64,000 bases of DNA from JBBRGK01 sp036741355 (GCA_036741355.1 DAINSK010000005.1:76015-140014), one strand, 5' to 3'; shown: positions 42,914 through 51,830, numbered from the stretch's first letter. Notes: generated from the sequence alone by a model not told the origin. Made by a program: numbers and translations.

Positions 42914-43031
42914 CGCCCGGCGACCAAGGTCGTGGGCTCACCGAACCAAGCCCGCCTCCGCGGGGCGGTGCAACCCACCAACCGGCGTAGGCCGGTTTGG
43001 TTGAACAAGCTCGCCGTTTTATCCGCCGGGC
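42914..43031. repeat. Dispersed palindromic repeat, copy C
   Basis: 118 bases, left arm CGCCCGGCGACCAAGGTCGT, inner AAGCCCGCCTCCGCGGGGCG, right arm ending ATCCGCCGGGC. It has compensatory changes relative to copy B (AGTCCGCC/GCGGACT to AGCCCGCC/GCGGGGC), which suggests selection or drift that keeps the hairpin. Confidence 0.85.
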
Positions 43032-43066
43032 AACCAGCCGAACGATCCACCGGCCCCGTAGGCGCC

Positions 43067-44350
43067 CTACACCGCCCCGGTCTCGAACAGTTCTCGAAGC
43101 TCCTCCGGCGCCAAGCCGAGTTCTGTTACGTAGACCTGGTAGTTGTGCTCGCCGAGGAGGGGAGCACGGTTGCGGACACGCCCCGGCGTGCCGTGGAAGA
43201 TGTACGGCAGGCCGGGGTAGGTGTACGAACGGCCAAACTCGGGGTGCTCCACTTCCACGAAGAAGCCACGGTCGCGCCAGTGCGGGTCGTCCAGGTTTTC
43301 ATCGGGCGATCGCACGGGCCCCCACGGCATGTGGAGAGCCTGGCCGCCGCGGTACGCTTCTTCCGCGCTCAGGCTCTCGACGAAGCGGCCGATGACGGCC
43401 GCGATATGACCGGCGACGGTCCCGCGGTTGTAGGGATTCTCCGTCATCACCGAATCATATTCCGGGTTGCGCAGGTCCTCGACGCGGCCGTTGCGCTCCA
43501 TCCAGTCCAAAAGCGGACGCCATGAGCGGGGGTTGCGCGGAATGCCGCCGCCGATCATGTTGATGTCCCGTCCGTCAGTGCAGCGAAACTGCCAGCGGGG
43601 CGTTGTCGTCGCCGCGGCGTGTCGACCGGTCTGGCGCTGCACCACCCGGCGGAAGTACTCCCAGTTTGGAAACGACCCTTCTGTCGTGCCGGCGCAGGCT
43701 TCGTGGATTGACGCGTCGATGTATTGTCCGAGCCCGCTGGACTGCCGGTCAAACAGCGCGATCATGACGCCGATCGCGGCGTACTCGGCGCCCATGTGAA
43801 GGCTGTGAAACGCCTGTGGGCGGATCGGCGGCGCCCCCGGCAGGTCGTCGTAGCCGCATGACGCCATCGGACCGCCCATCGCCATGCTCGTGAGGTCCGT
43901 CATCGCAAAATCGCGGTAGGGCCCGGTCTGTCCGAACGGCGTAATCGCCGCCCATACAAGCGCCGGTTGTGCCTCCACGAACGCCTCGTAGCCGCAGCCG
44001 AGCTCGTCGAGCGAACCCGGCTGTGCGCTTTCGATCACCGCGTCGGCGCCGGCCACCAGGCGCGCGAACAGTTCGCGACCCTCGACGTGGTCGAGGCTCA
44101 GTGTCACCCCGCGCTTGCTCGTGTTGTAGTACCAGAAGTGCAGACTCCGATTCGTGTCCGGCACGTCGCCTGCAAACGGACCGATGCGCCGCGCCCGGCT
44201 GCCACCTAGTGGCTCGACGACGATCACGTCGGCGCCCATGTCGGCGAGCAGTTTGCCGCAGTACTCGGTTCGCTCGGAAGCAAGCTCGACGACCCGCACG
44301 CCTTCCAGCGGTCCGACTCCACCCGGCTGTTCCGGACACGAGCTGTTCAT
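43067..44350 (-). CDS. CaiB/BaiF family CoA-transferase
   Basis: A 427-residue class III CoA-transferase, exchanging CoA between carboxylic acids. Markers: LEGVRVVELASERTEYCGKL, LADMGADVIVVEPLGG, KRGVTLSLDHVEGRELFARL, ADAVIESAQPG, and near the C terminus FVEVEHPEFGRSYTYPGLPY with GEHNYQVY. The catalytic Asp normally follows in the middle region (here near FAMTDLTSMAMGG). It overlaps the preceding CaiB gene by four bases (ATGA), so the two are translationally coupled and may form a heteromer or act on successive substrates. The acyl substrate is unknown. Confidence 0.93.
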   Translation of the reverse strand: MNSSCPEQPGGVGPLEGVRVVELASERTEYCGKLLADMGADVIVVEPLGGSRARRIGPFAGDVPDTNRSLHFWYYNTSKRGVTLSLDHVEGRELFARLVAGADAVIESAQPGSLDELGCGYEAFVEAQPALVWAAITPFGQTGPYRDFAMTDLTSMAMGGPMASCGYDDLPGAPPIRPQAFHSLHMGAEYAAIGVMIALFDRQSSGLGQYIDASIHEACAGTTEGSFPNWEYFRRVVQRQTGRHAAATTTPRWQFRCTDGRDINMIGGGIPRNPRSWRPLLDWMERNGRVEDLRNPEYDSVMTENPYNRGTVAGHIAAVIGRFVESLSAEEAYRGGQALHMPWGPVRSPDENLDDPHWRDRGFFVEVEHPEFGRSYTYPGLPYIFHGTPGRVRNRAPLLGEHNYQVYVTELGLAPEELRELFETGAV

Positions 44351-45768
44351 ACCGCCGAGGCCTCGAGCGTGAGTTCGGACACCTCATCCTCTGTCAGCCC
44401 AAGCAGATCGCCCAGTACGGCGTCGTTATGCTCGCCGATCAGCGGCGCGCCCCTCTCGACCCGCCATGTGGCGCGGGACATGCTCAGCGGTTCGCCTTCA
44501 AAGCGGTGCCGTCCAAGCTCCCCGTGGTCTGCCTCGGGGTAGAAGCCGCGGAATGCGAGCTGCGGGTCGCGCTCCATGCGGTCGGCAATCGTCTGCACGG
44601 CGCCTGCGGGAATGCCCTTTGCCTGCAGCAGGAGCATCAAGTCGATCGGGTCGTAGGCGCGAGTCCAGCCGCCGATGTACTCGTCGAGCTCATCCTGGTT
44701 ACGCAGACGCTCGCGGTTTGAGCTAAATTTGTTCCCCCGCGCCCACTCCGGCGACCCCATCGCCTCCACCAGCGACGCCCACTGCCGGTCGTCCTCGGCC
44801 ACGATCGTGATCCAGCGGTCATCTGAAGTCTGCGACGCTCTCCCCTCGGCTACGCTCGAGGGGCCCCCGGGTGCAGTCTGCGACGCTCTCCCCTCGGCTA
44901 CGCTCGAGGGGCCCCCGGGTGTAGTCTGCGACGCTCTCCCCTCGGCTACGCTCGGGGGGCCCCCGGGGCCGTGGCACGGATAGGTGTTGTGAGGAGCGAC
45001 GGCAGGATATGACGAGCGGTTGCCGGGCGGGTTTCCCGGACGGCGGTAGGGGCGGTCGTTGACGGAGCGATCGAGGATCGCCGGACCGGCCAGCACCATG
45101 CCCGTCTCGATCTGCGAAATATCGACATACTGCCCGCGACCGGAATGCGCCCGGTGATACAACGCGAACAGCGCCGCCAGCGCCCCATAGTATCCCGCGG
45201 TGTGGTCGAGGTAGGAAAACCCCCAACCGGCCGGCGGTCGCCCCGGTAGGCCGGACATGTGGGTCAGTCCGGACACCGCCTGCGCGGTCGGCCCCCAGGT
45301 GATGTTGTCGCGATCGCGACCCAGGTGACCGAAGCCAGAAAGCGACAGGTAGATGATCGCCGGGTTGATGGCGGCCATCGCCTCGTAGGAGAGCCCTTTT
45401 GCTTCCATCACGCCGGCGCTGTAGTTTTCGATGACAATGTCGGAGACGGCGAGCAACTGTTGAATCGCCTGCAACCCGCGCGGGTCGTTCATGTTCAACG
45501 TTACCGAGCGCTTGTTGCGGCTCAGGTTGTTAAAGAAGCCGCTGGCGTTAAGGCTGCCGGGCGGAGTTCCCGGCGAGATTAGTCCGATGCGGATCGAATC
45601 GACACGCCCCGCGTACTCGACCCGAACAACGTCGGCGCCAAAGTCGGCGAGGATACGCGTCGCCTGCGGGCCGGCAACGATCCACGAGAAGTCAACTACG
45701 CGGACGCCGGCGAGCGGCAGCGGAGCGCGCTCGTCTTCGCCGGACACATCTTGATCATGCCGATTCAT
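44347..45768 (-). CDS. CaiB/BaiF family CoA-transferase with in-frame repeat insertion
   Basis: A 473-residue class III CoA-transferase: LAGVRVVDFSWIVAGPQATR, ILADFGADVVRVEYAG, NKRSVTLNMNDPRGLQAIQQ, IVIENYSAGV, and HTAGYYGALAALFALYHRAH. The C terminus has GAPLIGEHNDAVLGDLLGL. Between YPCHGPG and DDRWITIVAEDD it carries an extra stretch of about 48 residues made of three 16-residue units (GPSSVAEGRASQT plus variants), encoded by 48-base tandem repeats. Other family members go straight from the YxCxG turn to DDRW, so this is an insertion into a surface loop. It is the first gene of the two-gene operon. Confidence 0.92.
   Translation of the reverse strand: MNRHDQDVSGEDERAPLPLAGVRVVDFSWIVAGPQATRILADFGADVVRVEYAGRVDSIRIGLISPGTPPGSLNASGFFNNLSRNKRSVTLNMNDPRGLQAIQQLLAVSDIVIENYSAGVMEAKGLSYEAMAAINPAIIYLSLSGFGHLGRDRDNITWGPTAQAVSGLTHMSGLPGRPPAGWGFSYLDHTAGYYGALAALFALYHRAHSGRGQYVDISQIETGMVLAGPAILDRSVNDRPYRRPGNPPGNRSSYPAVAPHNTYPCHGPGGPPSVAEGRASQTTPGGPSSVAEGRASQTAPGGPSSVAEGRASQTSDDRWITIVAEDDRQWASLVEAMGSPEWARGNKFSSNRERLRNQDELDEYIGGWTRAYDPIDLMLLLQAKGIPAGAVQTIADRMERDPQLAFRGFYPEADHGELGRHRFEGEPLSMSRATWRVERGAPLIGEHNDAVLGDLLGLTEDEVSELTLEASAV
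44828..44971. repeat. Three 48-bp coding tandem repeats with palindromic core
   Basis: Three units begin at 44828, 44876 and 44924. The first two differ by one base; the third is slightly diverged at its end. Each unit contains CCCCTCG...CGAGGGG, able to form a hairpin, and adds 16 residues in frame to the CoA-transferase. This resembles coding palindromic elements. Confidence 0.93.
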
Positions 45769-46014
45769 CGAAAGTCAGCATACCGCGGTCGTCGTCGCGA
45801 GGAACACCCCCGCCCGCTGGAGCCGGGAGACCGGCACTCAGAGCGACCAGCGCGCGTAGCGGGGCGGCGGCTGACGACCCTTACCGGCCTATTGACATGG
45901 CGCGATGGAGCTTCACACCATCGGGACGAGGTGTAGGCTGGCTGACCCCGCGCGCTCGGACGTATACTCGGGCGTGTCCGTAGGTTTGCGCTATCTTCAT
46001 CCGGGAGGGCAACG

Positions 46015-46746
46015 ATGCCGGTATTCGAGCGGAACAACGTCGCGCTGTATTACGAGGAGTACGGGTCGGGGTATCCGCTATTGCTGATCGCGCCGGGTGG
46101 CATGCGATCGATGATCGATTTCTGGCATCGCAGCGCGTTCGACCCGACCAGGGAGTTCGCCGGCGATTTTCGCGTTATCGCTATGGACCAGCGCAACGCC
46201 GGCAAATCCACAGCCCCGATTGGCGGCGCGGATCGCTGGTCCACGTTCGCCGAAGACCAGCTAGCACTACTCGATCACCTCGGCATCGAGCGCTGCCATA
46301 TCATGGGCGGCTGCATCGGTTCCTCATACTGCCTCGGCCTCATCGAGGCCGCAGCCGAAAAGATCAGCGCCGCCGTGCTGCAAAACCCCATCGGTCTCAG
46401 CCAGGACAACCGCGAAGATTTTCGCAGAATGTTCGACGACTGGGCCGAAGAGCTGCGCAACCAACGTCCGCAGGCGAGCAACGCCGCGTTGCACGCATTC
46501 CGCGAGCGCATGTTCGGCGGCGATTTCGTGTTCAGCGTGACGCGCGACTTCGTTCGGTCCTGCCCAACGCCGCTGCTCGTGCTGGCGGGCGACGACAACT
46601 TTCACCCGACAGCCACCGCCCAGGAGATCACGAACCTGGCGCCGAAGGCCGAACTAATCCTCACTTGGAAGACGCCTGACGTAGTAGGAGAGACGGTGAG
46701 ACGTGTCCGCTCATTCCTGCAGTCGCATACGACCGTCGCCGTCTAG
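46015..46746 (+). CDS. Alpha/beta hydrolase with Cys at the nucleophile elbow
   Basis: A 243-residue alpha/beta-hydrolase fold protein. Seen: PLLLIAPGGMRSMIDFW as the oxyanion region, VIAMDQRNAGKS, and the nucleophile elbow HIMGGCIGSSYC, where Cys100 takes the place of the usual Ser. The late acid/His region is LVLAGDDNFHPTATA. Cys-nucleophile variants exist, for example dienelactone hydrolases, so it can still be an enzyme. GGGAGG precedes the ATG. It is divergent from the CoA-transferase operon across about 250 bases, suggesting a linked catabolic role. Confidence 0.9.
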   Translation: MPVFERNNVALYYEEYGSGYPLLLIAPGGMRSMIDFWHRSAFDPTREFAGDFRVIAMDQRNAGKSTAPIGGADRWSTFAEDQLALLDHLGIERCHIMGGCIGSSYCLGLIEAAAEKISAAVLQNPIGLSQDNREDFRRMFDDWAEELRNQRPQASNAALHAFRERMFGGDFVFSVTRDFVRSCPTPLLVLAGDDNFHPTATAQEITNLAPKAELILTWKTPDVVGETVRRVRSFLQSHTTVAV

Positions 46747-46811
46747 AGCCACGGAAGCAAAGGCTGTAACAACTGAAAAAGCGGCAATAGAATATCGCTA
46801 CATAGATATTA

Positions 46812-47195
46812 TTATGGCAGCCGTGCGTCGAACGCCGCCGGCAGCAGTTCTCGCAACGTCCAGCGCTGCTCGCCGCCCGCGGCGCCGGTGCTGATGACCT
46901 CGAGATCCGGGGCGAATTCGTTCAGCGCCTGGCGGCAGATCCCGCACGGCGCCATCGGGAGTGGGGCGTCGGTTGTGAGAGCAAGACGGCGAAATCGCCG
47001 GGCACCCGCGGCGACCGCGCTAAACAGCGCCGTGCGCTCGGCGCAGATCGTCGTGCCGTAGGATCGGTTTTCGATATTGCAACCGCCGAACCGGCTCCCA
47101 TCCTCGGCTTCAATCGCCGCACCGACACGAAAGCGCGAGTAAGGGGCATACGCCCGCTCGAGCATCTGCTGCGCGAGCGCCGCTAATGAGTCCAT
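46812..47195 (-). CDS. cdd: Cytidine deaminase
   Basis: A 127-residue homotetrameric-type cytidine deaminase. The zinc site is complete: CAE at residues 51-53 and PCGIC at 83-87, with APYSRFRVGAA and GGCNIENRSYG for substrate binding. It converts cytidine and deoxycytidine to uridines in pyrimidine salvage. The ATG at 47195 matches the conserved N terminus, so the longer in-frame extension is rejected. It follows the small DUF7662-like gene by seven bases and is probably the last gene of an operon started by the MFS exporter. Confidence 0.95.
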   Translation of the reverse strand: MDSLAALAQQMLERAYAPYSRFRVGAAIEAEDGSRFGGCNIENRSYGTTICAERTALFSAVAAGARRFRRLALTTDAPLPMAPCGICRQALNEFAPDLEVISTGAAGGEQRWTLRELLPAAFDARLP

Positions 47196-47202
47196 ATCCG
47201 AC

Positions 47203-47508
47203 CTATCGCCGACCGCCGGGCCGCGCCGCTCGCTCGGCCGAGCGCCCGCCAGCCGCCTGGCGGTGGAAGCGGATGCGCCCATGGAGCGGATCGGGCTGGG
47301 CGACGAAGCCCGCTCCCGTCCAGGCACGGGCGCGAGGAGGCGGTTTGCCGTTGACTCCTTGCCAGAATGGGAGGCTCTGCGAGCCATGAGGCAGGCGCAC
47401 GCCGATGATGCGCTCGATCTCTGCGAAGCTCAACGTTACGTCGTTATGGTCGCCCCCTTGCCGTCGCAGGTAAGCGCCGAGCGGACCATATTTGTCCTTG
47501 ATTGGCAT
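47203..47508 (-). CDS. DUF7662-like small protein
   Basis: A 101-residue protein. The core KYGPLGAYLRRQGGDHNDVT with LSFAEIERIIG, LPHGSQSLPFWQGVNG and AWTGAGFVAQPD corresponds to an uncharacterised domain found in many soil bacteria, often alone or fused to nucleases. The C-terminal tail is low-complexity Arg/Gly. The start at 47508 gives the conserved domain at the N terminus; 47544 is also possible. It lies between the MFS exporter and cdd in a compact leftward operon. Role unknown. Confidence 0.75.
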   Translation of the reverse strand: MPIKDKYGPLGAYLRRQGGDHNDVTLSFAEIERIIGVRLPHGSQSLPFWQGVNGKPPPRARAWTGAGFVAQPDPLHGRIRFHRQAAGGRSAERAARPGGRR

Positions 47509-47570
47509 GCAGCGATCGTACCGGCCCGCGGCGATCAGCGGCAAGCAGGGTCCTTGACGACCTCAGCGCA

Positions 47571-48908
47571 TCAGGGCGTCTGCCGAAGCGACTTGACGCC
47601 GAGCACCGGCACGCCCGCGATCACGGTGAGCAATCCGACCAATAAGAAGACGGCGCGAATGCCAAACGCGTCGGCAGCGACAGCGCCAAGGACCAACGAC
47701 AGCGGTCTTCCCATCTGCGCAAGGCTGTCGTACAAGGCGTACACACGCCCGCGAAATTCGTTGGCACTCTGTTCTTGGACGATCGTGGTGGCCGAGATGT
47801 TGGAGATACCAATGCAGGCGCCTCCGGCCGCGCCGATCGCCATTGTCGGCCACAACGGCAGGCCGAGGGCGAACCCGGCCGAAGCCAGGCCGACACCGAT
47901 GATTGACGCACCGGCCAGCCGGCCCTTTCCCACTCTATTGCCCAGTATCGCGACGATAATCGCCCCAACCAGAAAGCCCACGAAAATGATCGAGGTCAAT
48001 GAGCCAAACTGCAGAGCGCCGTCCTTGGTGACCCGTTTGATGTACAGCGGGATGAGGACCGGCAGCGGTGACAGCAGAAAGTTGAGCACAGCTCCCACTA
48101 CGATCACGGCTTGAAGGGTTCGTTTGCGGCGAAGGTATCGAAACCCATCTCGGATATCGCGCAGGATAGCGCCGGCCGTGGGTGAGCTGGGAGGAGCGTT
48201 GCCGGGCTTCACCCGCCGGCGCGCAATTAGGAGCAAGACGGTCGCCGAGCCGAAAAATGACACGGCGTCGACGTAAAAGACCCCTAGCGTCCCGGCCAGG
48301 GCTACGACGGTGCCACCGATCGCCGGACCGCCAACGAACAGGATCTGACGCGTACCGGTGAGCAGCGCATTGGCTCGAATCAGGTCTTCAGGCGGCACCA
48401 GGCTTGGCGTGAGCGCCGCTTTCGACGGGTCGAAAAACTGTCCCGCGATGCCGAGAAAGAACGACATCACCGCCAGCTCCCAGACATGCAGGGTTGTGAC
48501 TGCGTTGATTGCCGGGAGTAACAGCACGATCAGACCGCGTACGGCGTCTGACGTAACCATCGTCCAGAGCCTGTCGAATCGGTCGACCAACGCCCCGGTG
48601 AAAATACCAAACAGGTACGGAAGTGTGGCGGCGACGAGTACGCTGCTCAGGGAAGCGGCCGAGCTGGGAGACTTGCCCGTGAGGGTCAACGTCAGCCATA
48701 CCAGGCCGACGGTCATCATGCCGTCGCCGATCTGGGAGACGACCTGCGCCAGCCAGACGATACGGAGATCGCTGTATTTGAGCACGCCGATGTGGCGTTG
48801 CCATTGCTGGCGCCTGCTCGCCACATCGGGAGCGATCGAGGAAGCTGGCTCAGCGCCGTCCGCGTCCGGGGCCTCCGCGTCGGCTCGCTTCGTCACCCGC
48901 GCCCCCAC
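47571..48908 (-). CDS. MFS transporter, EntS/Tet(V)-like
   Basis: A 445-residue 12-helix major facilitator of the enterobactin-exporter / macrolide-tetracycline efflux subgroup. Markers: YSDLRIVWLAQVVSQIGDGM, GIFTGALVDRFDRLWTMVTS as motif A, FDPSKAALTPSLVPPEDLIR with ANALLTGTRQ, and GLPLWPTMAIGAAGGACIGI. An acidic N-terminal tail of about 35 residues precedes helix 1. It probably exports a hydrophobic compound or siderophore. It is the first gene of an operon with the DUF7662-like and cdd genes. Confidence 0.9.
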   Translation of the reverse strand: MGARVTKRADAEAPDADGAEPASSIAPDVASRRQQWQRHIGVLKYSDLRIVWLAQVVSQIGDGMMTVGLVWLTLTLTGKSPSSAASLSSVLVAATLPYLFGIFTGALVDRFDRLWTMVTSDAVRGLIVLLLPAINAVTTLHVWELAVMSFFLGIAGQFFDPSKAALTPSLVPPEDLIRANALLTGTRQILFVGGPAIGGTVVALAGTLGVFYVDAVSFFGSATVLLLIARRRVKPGNAPPSSPTAGAILRDIRDGFRYLRRKRTLQAVIVVGAVLNFLLSPLPVLIPLYIKRVTKDGALQFGSLTSIIFVGFLVGAIIVAILGNRVGKGRLAGASIIGVGLASAGFALGLPLWPTMAIGAAGGACIGISNISATTIVQEQSANEFRGRVYALYDSLAQMGRPLSLVLGAVAADAFGIRAVFLLVGLLTVIAGVPVLGVKSLRQTP

Positions 48909-49038
48909 ATCCTCTTACTATGGCCACGCGGCGACCCCACCTCGGGACCCTCCCCGATGCAAGGAGCGGACCCTTTGCCTTGGCTCTGCCAGCGCGCCGA
49001 ATAATTTGACCAGCCTTTGCGCCTGCTACCAACGTTCG

Positions 49039-49061
49039 CCCCTCTCCGCTTCGGAGAGGGG
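49039..49061 (-). terminator. Hairpin after the acyl-CoA dehydrogenase gene
   Basis: A perfect 10-base stem (CCCCTCTCCG / CGGAGAGGGG) with a three-base loop lies about 70 bases past the stop of the leftward dehydrogenase. The surrounding GAGGGGTCGGGGGTGAGG is itself a common dispersed sequence in high-GC genomes. It is followed on the left by the MFS promoter region. Confidence 0.55.
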
Positions 49062-49079
49062 TCGGGGGTGAGGTCCACG

Positions 49080-49114
49080 ACTGCCGACTGCCCACTGCCG
49101 ACTGCCTACTGCCC
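49080..49114. repeat. Five tandem heptamers
   Basis: ACTGCCN is repeated five times (fourth position variants G, C, G, T, C at the last base). It sits in the short gap between the hairpin and the end of the acyl-CoA dehydrogenase gene. Confidence 0.9.
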
Positions 49115-49128
49115 GCAGGCGAAGCGGC

Positions 49129-50313
49129 CTACCCCCGCGGAAGCCCTAGCCCACGCGTCGCGATGATGTTGCGCTGAATCTCACTGGTGCCGGCGGCGAT
49201 CGTCGATGAGACGGAGGTCTCATACGCGTCGGCGAGGCGCCCCTTGAGCTTCGCTTCGGGCGAGCCAGGTTTCAGCTCGCCGTACAGTCCCAGCATCTGC
49301 AGACCCGTGGAGGCGATTCGCTGGCTTAGCTCGCTGCCGTACAGTTTGGACATGGACGCTTCGTAATTAGGGATCTTGCCGGTCGCCTGCATCCAGGGGA
49401 TGCGATAGGCGATGCTCGTGCCTACTGCCAGCTCAACAGCCCGATCCGCCAACCGCAGACGAATCGAAGGGTTGCTGTTCACCATTTCTCGGTGCTCAGC
49501 TGCAAAGGCCGTCAGCGACTCCAGCAGCCGGCGACCGCCCGCGTACGCCGCGATCCCCGAGCGCTCAAAGTCGAGCGCCACCGCGACCTGGTACCAGCCG
49601 CGGTTTTCCTCGCCAACCAGGTAGTCCTTCGGGATGCGCACGTTGTCGAAGAAGACCTCGTTGAAACCGTGGTGGTCCGCAAGGTTGATCAGCGGCCGCA
49701 CGGTGACGCCGGGCGCGTCCATCGGCACGACGAAAGTGGTGATGCCTTTGTGCTTGGGCGCGTCGGCGTCAGTACGGGCAGCCAGCCAACCCCAGTTGGA
49801 GCGGTGGGCTCCAGAGGTCCAGATCTTCTGTCCGTTGATCACGTAGTCGTCACCGTCGCGCATGGCCCGCGTCTGTAGCGCCGCCAGGTCGGATCCGGCC
49901 CCCGGCTCGGAATAGAGCGTGCACCAGACATCTTCGCCGCTGGTGATGCACGGCAGGAAGCGCTCTTGCTGCTCCTTGGTGCCGTACAACATCACTGCCG
50001 GTCCAACCCAGGCGACGCCCATGCCGCCGCCGCCCGGCGCAGCATGGTAGGACATCTCTTCGTTGTAGATCAGTTGTTGCATGTGGGTGGCTTCCAGCCC
50101 GCCAAATTCCTTCGGCCATGCCATCGCTAACCATTTGCGCCCCGCCAGGCGGCTTGTGAACTGTCGCGAGAACTCCCACAACTCGTCATTTGACTTGCCC
50201 GGCTGGTCACTGCCTTCAAAGCGCTGTTCCCAGCCATTGGGCAACTCTCGTTCGATGAACGAGCGCACTTCGGTCCGAAACCTCTCTTCTTCGGGTGAGA
50301 AATGAAAGTCCAC
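49129..50313 (-). CDS. Acyl-CoA dehydrogenase
   Basis: A 394-residue FAD-dependent acyl-CoA dehydrogenase. Seen: MDFHFSPEEERFRTEVRSFI at the N terminus, WCTLYSEPGAGSDLAALQTR in the middle beta domain (FAD contact), INGQKIWTSGAHRSNWGWLA, and TIAAGTSEIQRNIIATRGLG at the end, the family signature. The catalytic Glu cannot be assigned with certainty; the ending SEIQ pattern fits the long- and branched-chain group. The GTG at 50313 follows AGAGGG closely and begins the conserved domain. It is divergent from an ion-permease gene. It likely oxidises an acyl-CoA made by the nearby CoA-transferases. Confidence 0.95.
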   Translation of the reverse strand: MDFHFSPEEERFRTEVRSFIERELPNGWEQRFEGSDQPGKSNDELWEFSRQFTSRLAGRKWLAMAWPKEFGGLEATHMQQLIYNEEMSYHAAPGGGGMGVAWVGPAVMLYGTKEQQERFLPCITSGEDVWCTLYSEPGAGSDLAALQTRAMRDGDDYVINGQKIWTSGAHRSNWGWLAARTDADAPKHKGITTFVVPMDAPGVTVRPLINLADHHGFNEVFFDNVRIPKDYLVGEENRGWYQVAVALDFERSGIAAYAGGRRLLESLTAFAAEHREMVNSNPSIRLRLADRAVELAVGTSIAYRIPWMQATGKIPNYEASMSKLYGSELSQRIASTGLQMLGLYGELKPGSPEAKLKGRLADAYETSVSSTIAAGTSEIQRNIIATRGLGLPRG

Positions 50314-50462
50314 GGTCGCCCTCTTTCGCCCTTTAGCCGGCCCCCGCGCGGCGCTGCTGCGCGCATGGTACCATGCCGGCTCGGGTATACTGGCGCCGGC
50401 TGACAGCACGAAAGGCTGGAGGTCTCTGGATCGTCGATTCCCGTTCATACCTCACCCTTGGC

Positions 50463-51830
50463 ATGCGCTGGTTGGTCCTGCTGGCCGGTTCGGCCGGGGC
50501 AGGGCTCTGCTGGTCGGGCATTGTGGCCGGCGACCTCTCGGTCGCCGCGCGCTCTGCCCTCGCAGTGAGCAGCATCGCCCTCGGCTTGTGGGCCAGTGAG
50601 CTGATCGCGTTGCCGGTCACGGCGCTGCTGGGTATGGTGCTGCTCTACGTGACCGGCGCCGCCGGCACCGTCGACCAGGCGCTCAGCGGCTTCGCATCGC
50701 CGGTGCTCTTCTTCCTGCTCGGTTCTGCGGGGCTGGGTATTGCCGCCGAGCATGTCGGGCTCACCGAACGCATGGCAGCCTGGCTGCTGGAGCGGTCCAG
50801 AGGCTCCGGCAGGCGGCTTCTTGGAGAGTTACTGCTGACTATGCCGTTGCAGGCGCTGGCCGTGCCGTCCGCCATCAGCCGCAACGCCGTGCTCGTGCCC
50901 GTCTACGAGCGGGTTCTGGACAGGCTCGGCAGTCCGCGGCGGTTGGGCATGGCGATCATGCTGACGCTCGGCGTTCTTGGCCCGCTTGCGTCCTCGGCAC
51001 TGCTCTCAGGCGGCACCTCTCCGGTGGCGGCGTCGCAGGCGATCGGCGGCTTCACCTGGATGACATGGTTGGTCGCACTGGCGCCGCCGTACTACGTGTT
51101 GCTGGGCGTTGGCGGCATTGCGGTCTGGCTCTTTGCGCGTCCTGAGCGGGCGATCGTGACGGCCGCCGAAGTGCAGGTCACCGCGCCCGGCCGTCTTGGC
51201 AGCGCCGAATGGCGTGTGGCCGCGGTGTGTATCGCGACCTCGTTGTTGTGGATGGGCGATCGCTTTACCCATTGGCCGACCGCGGTCCCGGCGCTGCTCG
51301 CGCTCGTGGTGCTGGTCACCCCGCGGATCGGCGTAATGACGTGGCAGCGATTTTCGCGGTCGGCCCCATGGGGAACGTGCACCGTCCTCGCCGGAGCGGT
51401 CTCCCTCGCCGCATCTTTGACCCGGAGCGGCGCCGCGGCCTGGATGGCGCACGGGCTCTTCGGCCGCATCCCCGTCCCAAACACCTCGTGGGCGATGGCG
51501 CTCGCCGTCTTCGCCGTCATGGGACTAATTACGCTGGCGATCCCAAACCGGGCCGCCGCAATTACCCTCGGTATTCCACTGGCTACGGCGTACGCGGCCG
51601 CCAGTCCGCTGAATGCGGCGGCGGCCGGACTCGTCGTGATGATCGTCGTTGACGCAGAGACGATCTATCCAGCCCAGACCGCTGCCAATCTCCTCGCCTA
51701 CGAACGCGGGTACTTTTCTGGCGGTCAACTCGCTCGGTTCAACGCGATCACGCTTGCCGCTGCGGCTGCCGTGGTCGTTTTCGTGGCGCTGCCCTGGTGG
51801 TCGCTCGTCGGGTTGCCGGCCGTTCATTGA
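50463..51830 (+). CDS. DASS/ArsB-type anion permease-like protein
   Basis: A 455-residue integral membrane protein with about eleven spans. The layout matches the ion-transporter superfamily (SLC13/DASS, ArsB/NhaD): ALPVTALLGMVLLYVTG, then ALSGFASPVLFFLLGSAGLG, MPLQALAVPSAISRNAVLVP and a second half with TRSGAAAWMAHGLFGRIPVP and MGLITLAIPNRAAAITLGIP. Substrate could be a dicarboxylate, sulfate or other anion. ATG 50463 precedes the first span; an upstream start at 50373 overlaps the promoter region shared with the dehydrogenase gene. A terminator hairpin follows at 51851. Confidence 0.85.
   Translation: MRWLVLLAGSAGAGLCWSGIVAGDLSVAARSALAVSSIALGLWASELIALPVTALLGMVLLYVTGAAGTVDQALSGFASPVLFFLLGSAGLGIAAEHVGLTERMAAWLLERSRGSGRRLLGELLLTMPLQALAVPSAISRNAVLVPVYERVLDRLGSPRRLGMAIMLTLGVLGPLASSALLSGGTSPVAASQAIGGFTWMTWLVALAPPYYVLLGVGGIAVWLFARPERAIVTAAEVQVTAPGRLGSAEWRVAAVCIATSLLWMGDRFTHWPTAVPALLALVVLVTPRIGVMTWQRFSRSAPWGTCTVLAGAVSLAASLTRSGAAAWMAHGLFGRIPVPNTSWAMALAVFAVMGLITLAIPNRAAAITLGIPLATAYAAASPLNAAAAGLVVMIVVDAETIYPAQTAANLLAYERGYFSGGQLARFNAITLAAAAAVVVFVALPWWSLVGLPAVH

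Noticed and set aside
49080..49114. Heptamer repeats as a regulatory array
   Set aside because: Five copies of ACTGCC-type units in a short gap look like slippage and have no dyad or spacing suggestive of a binding site.
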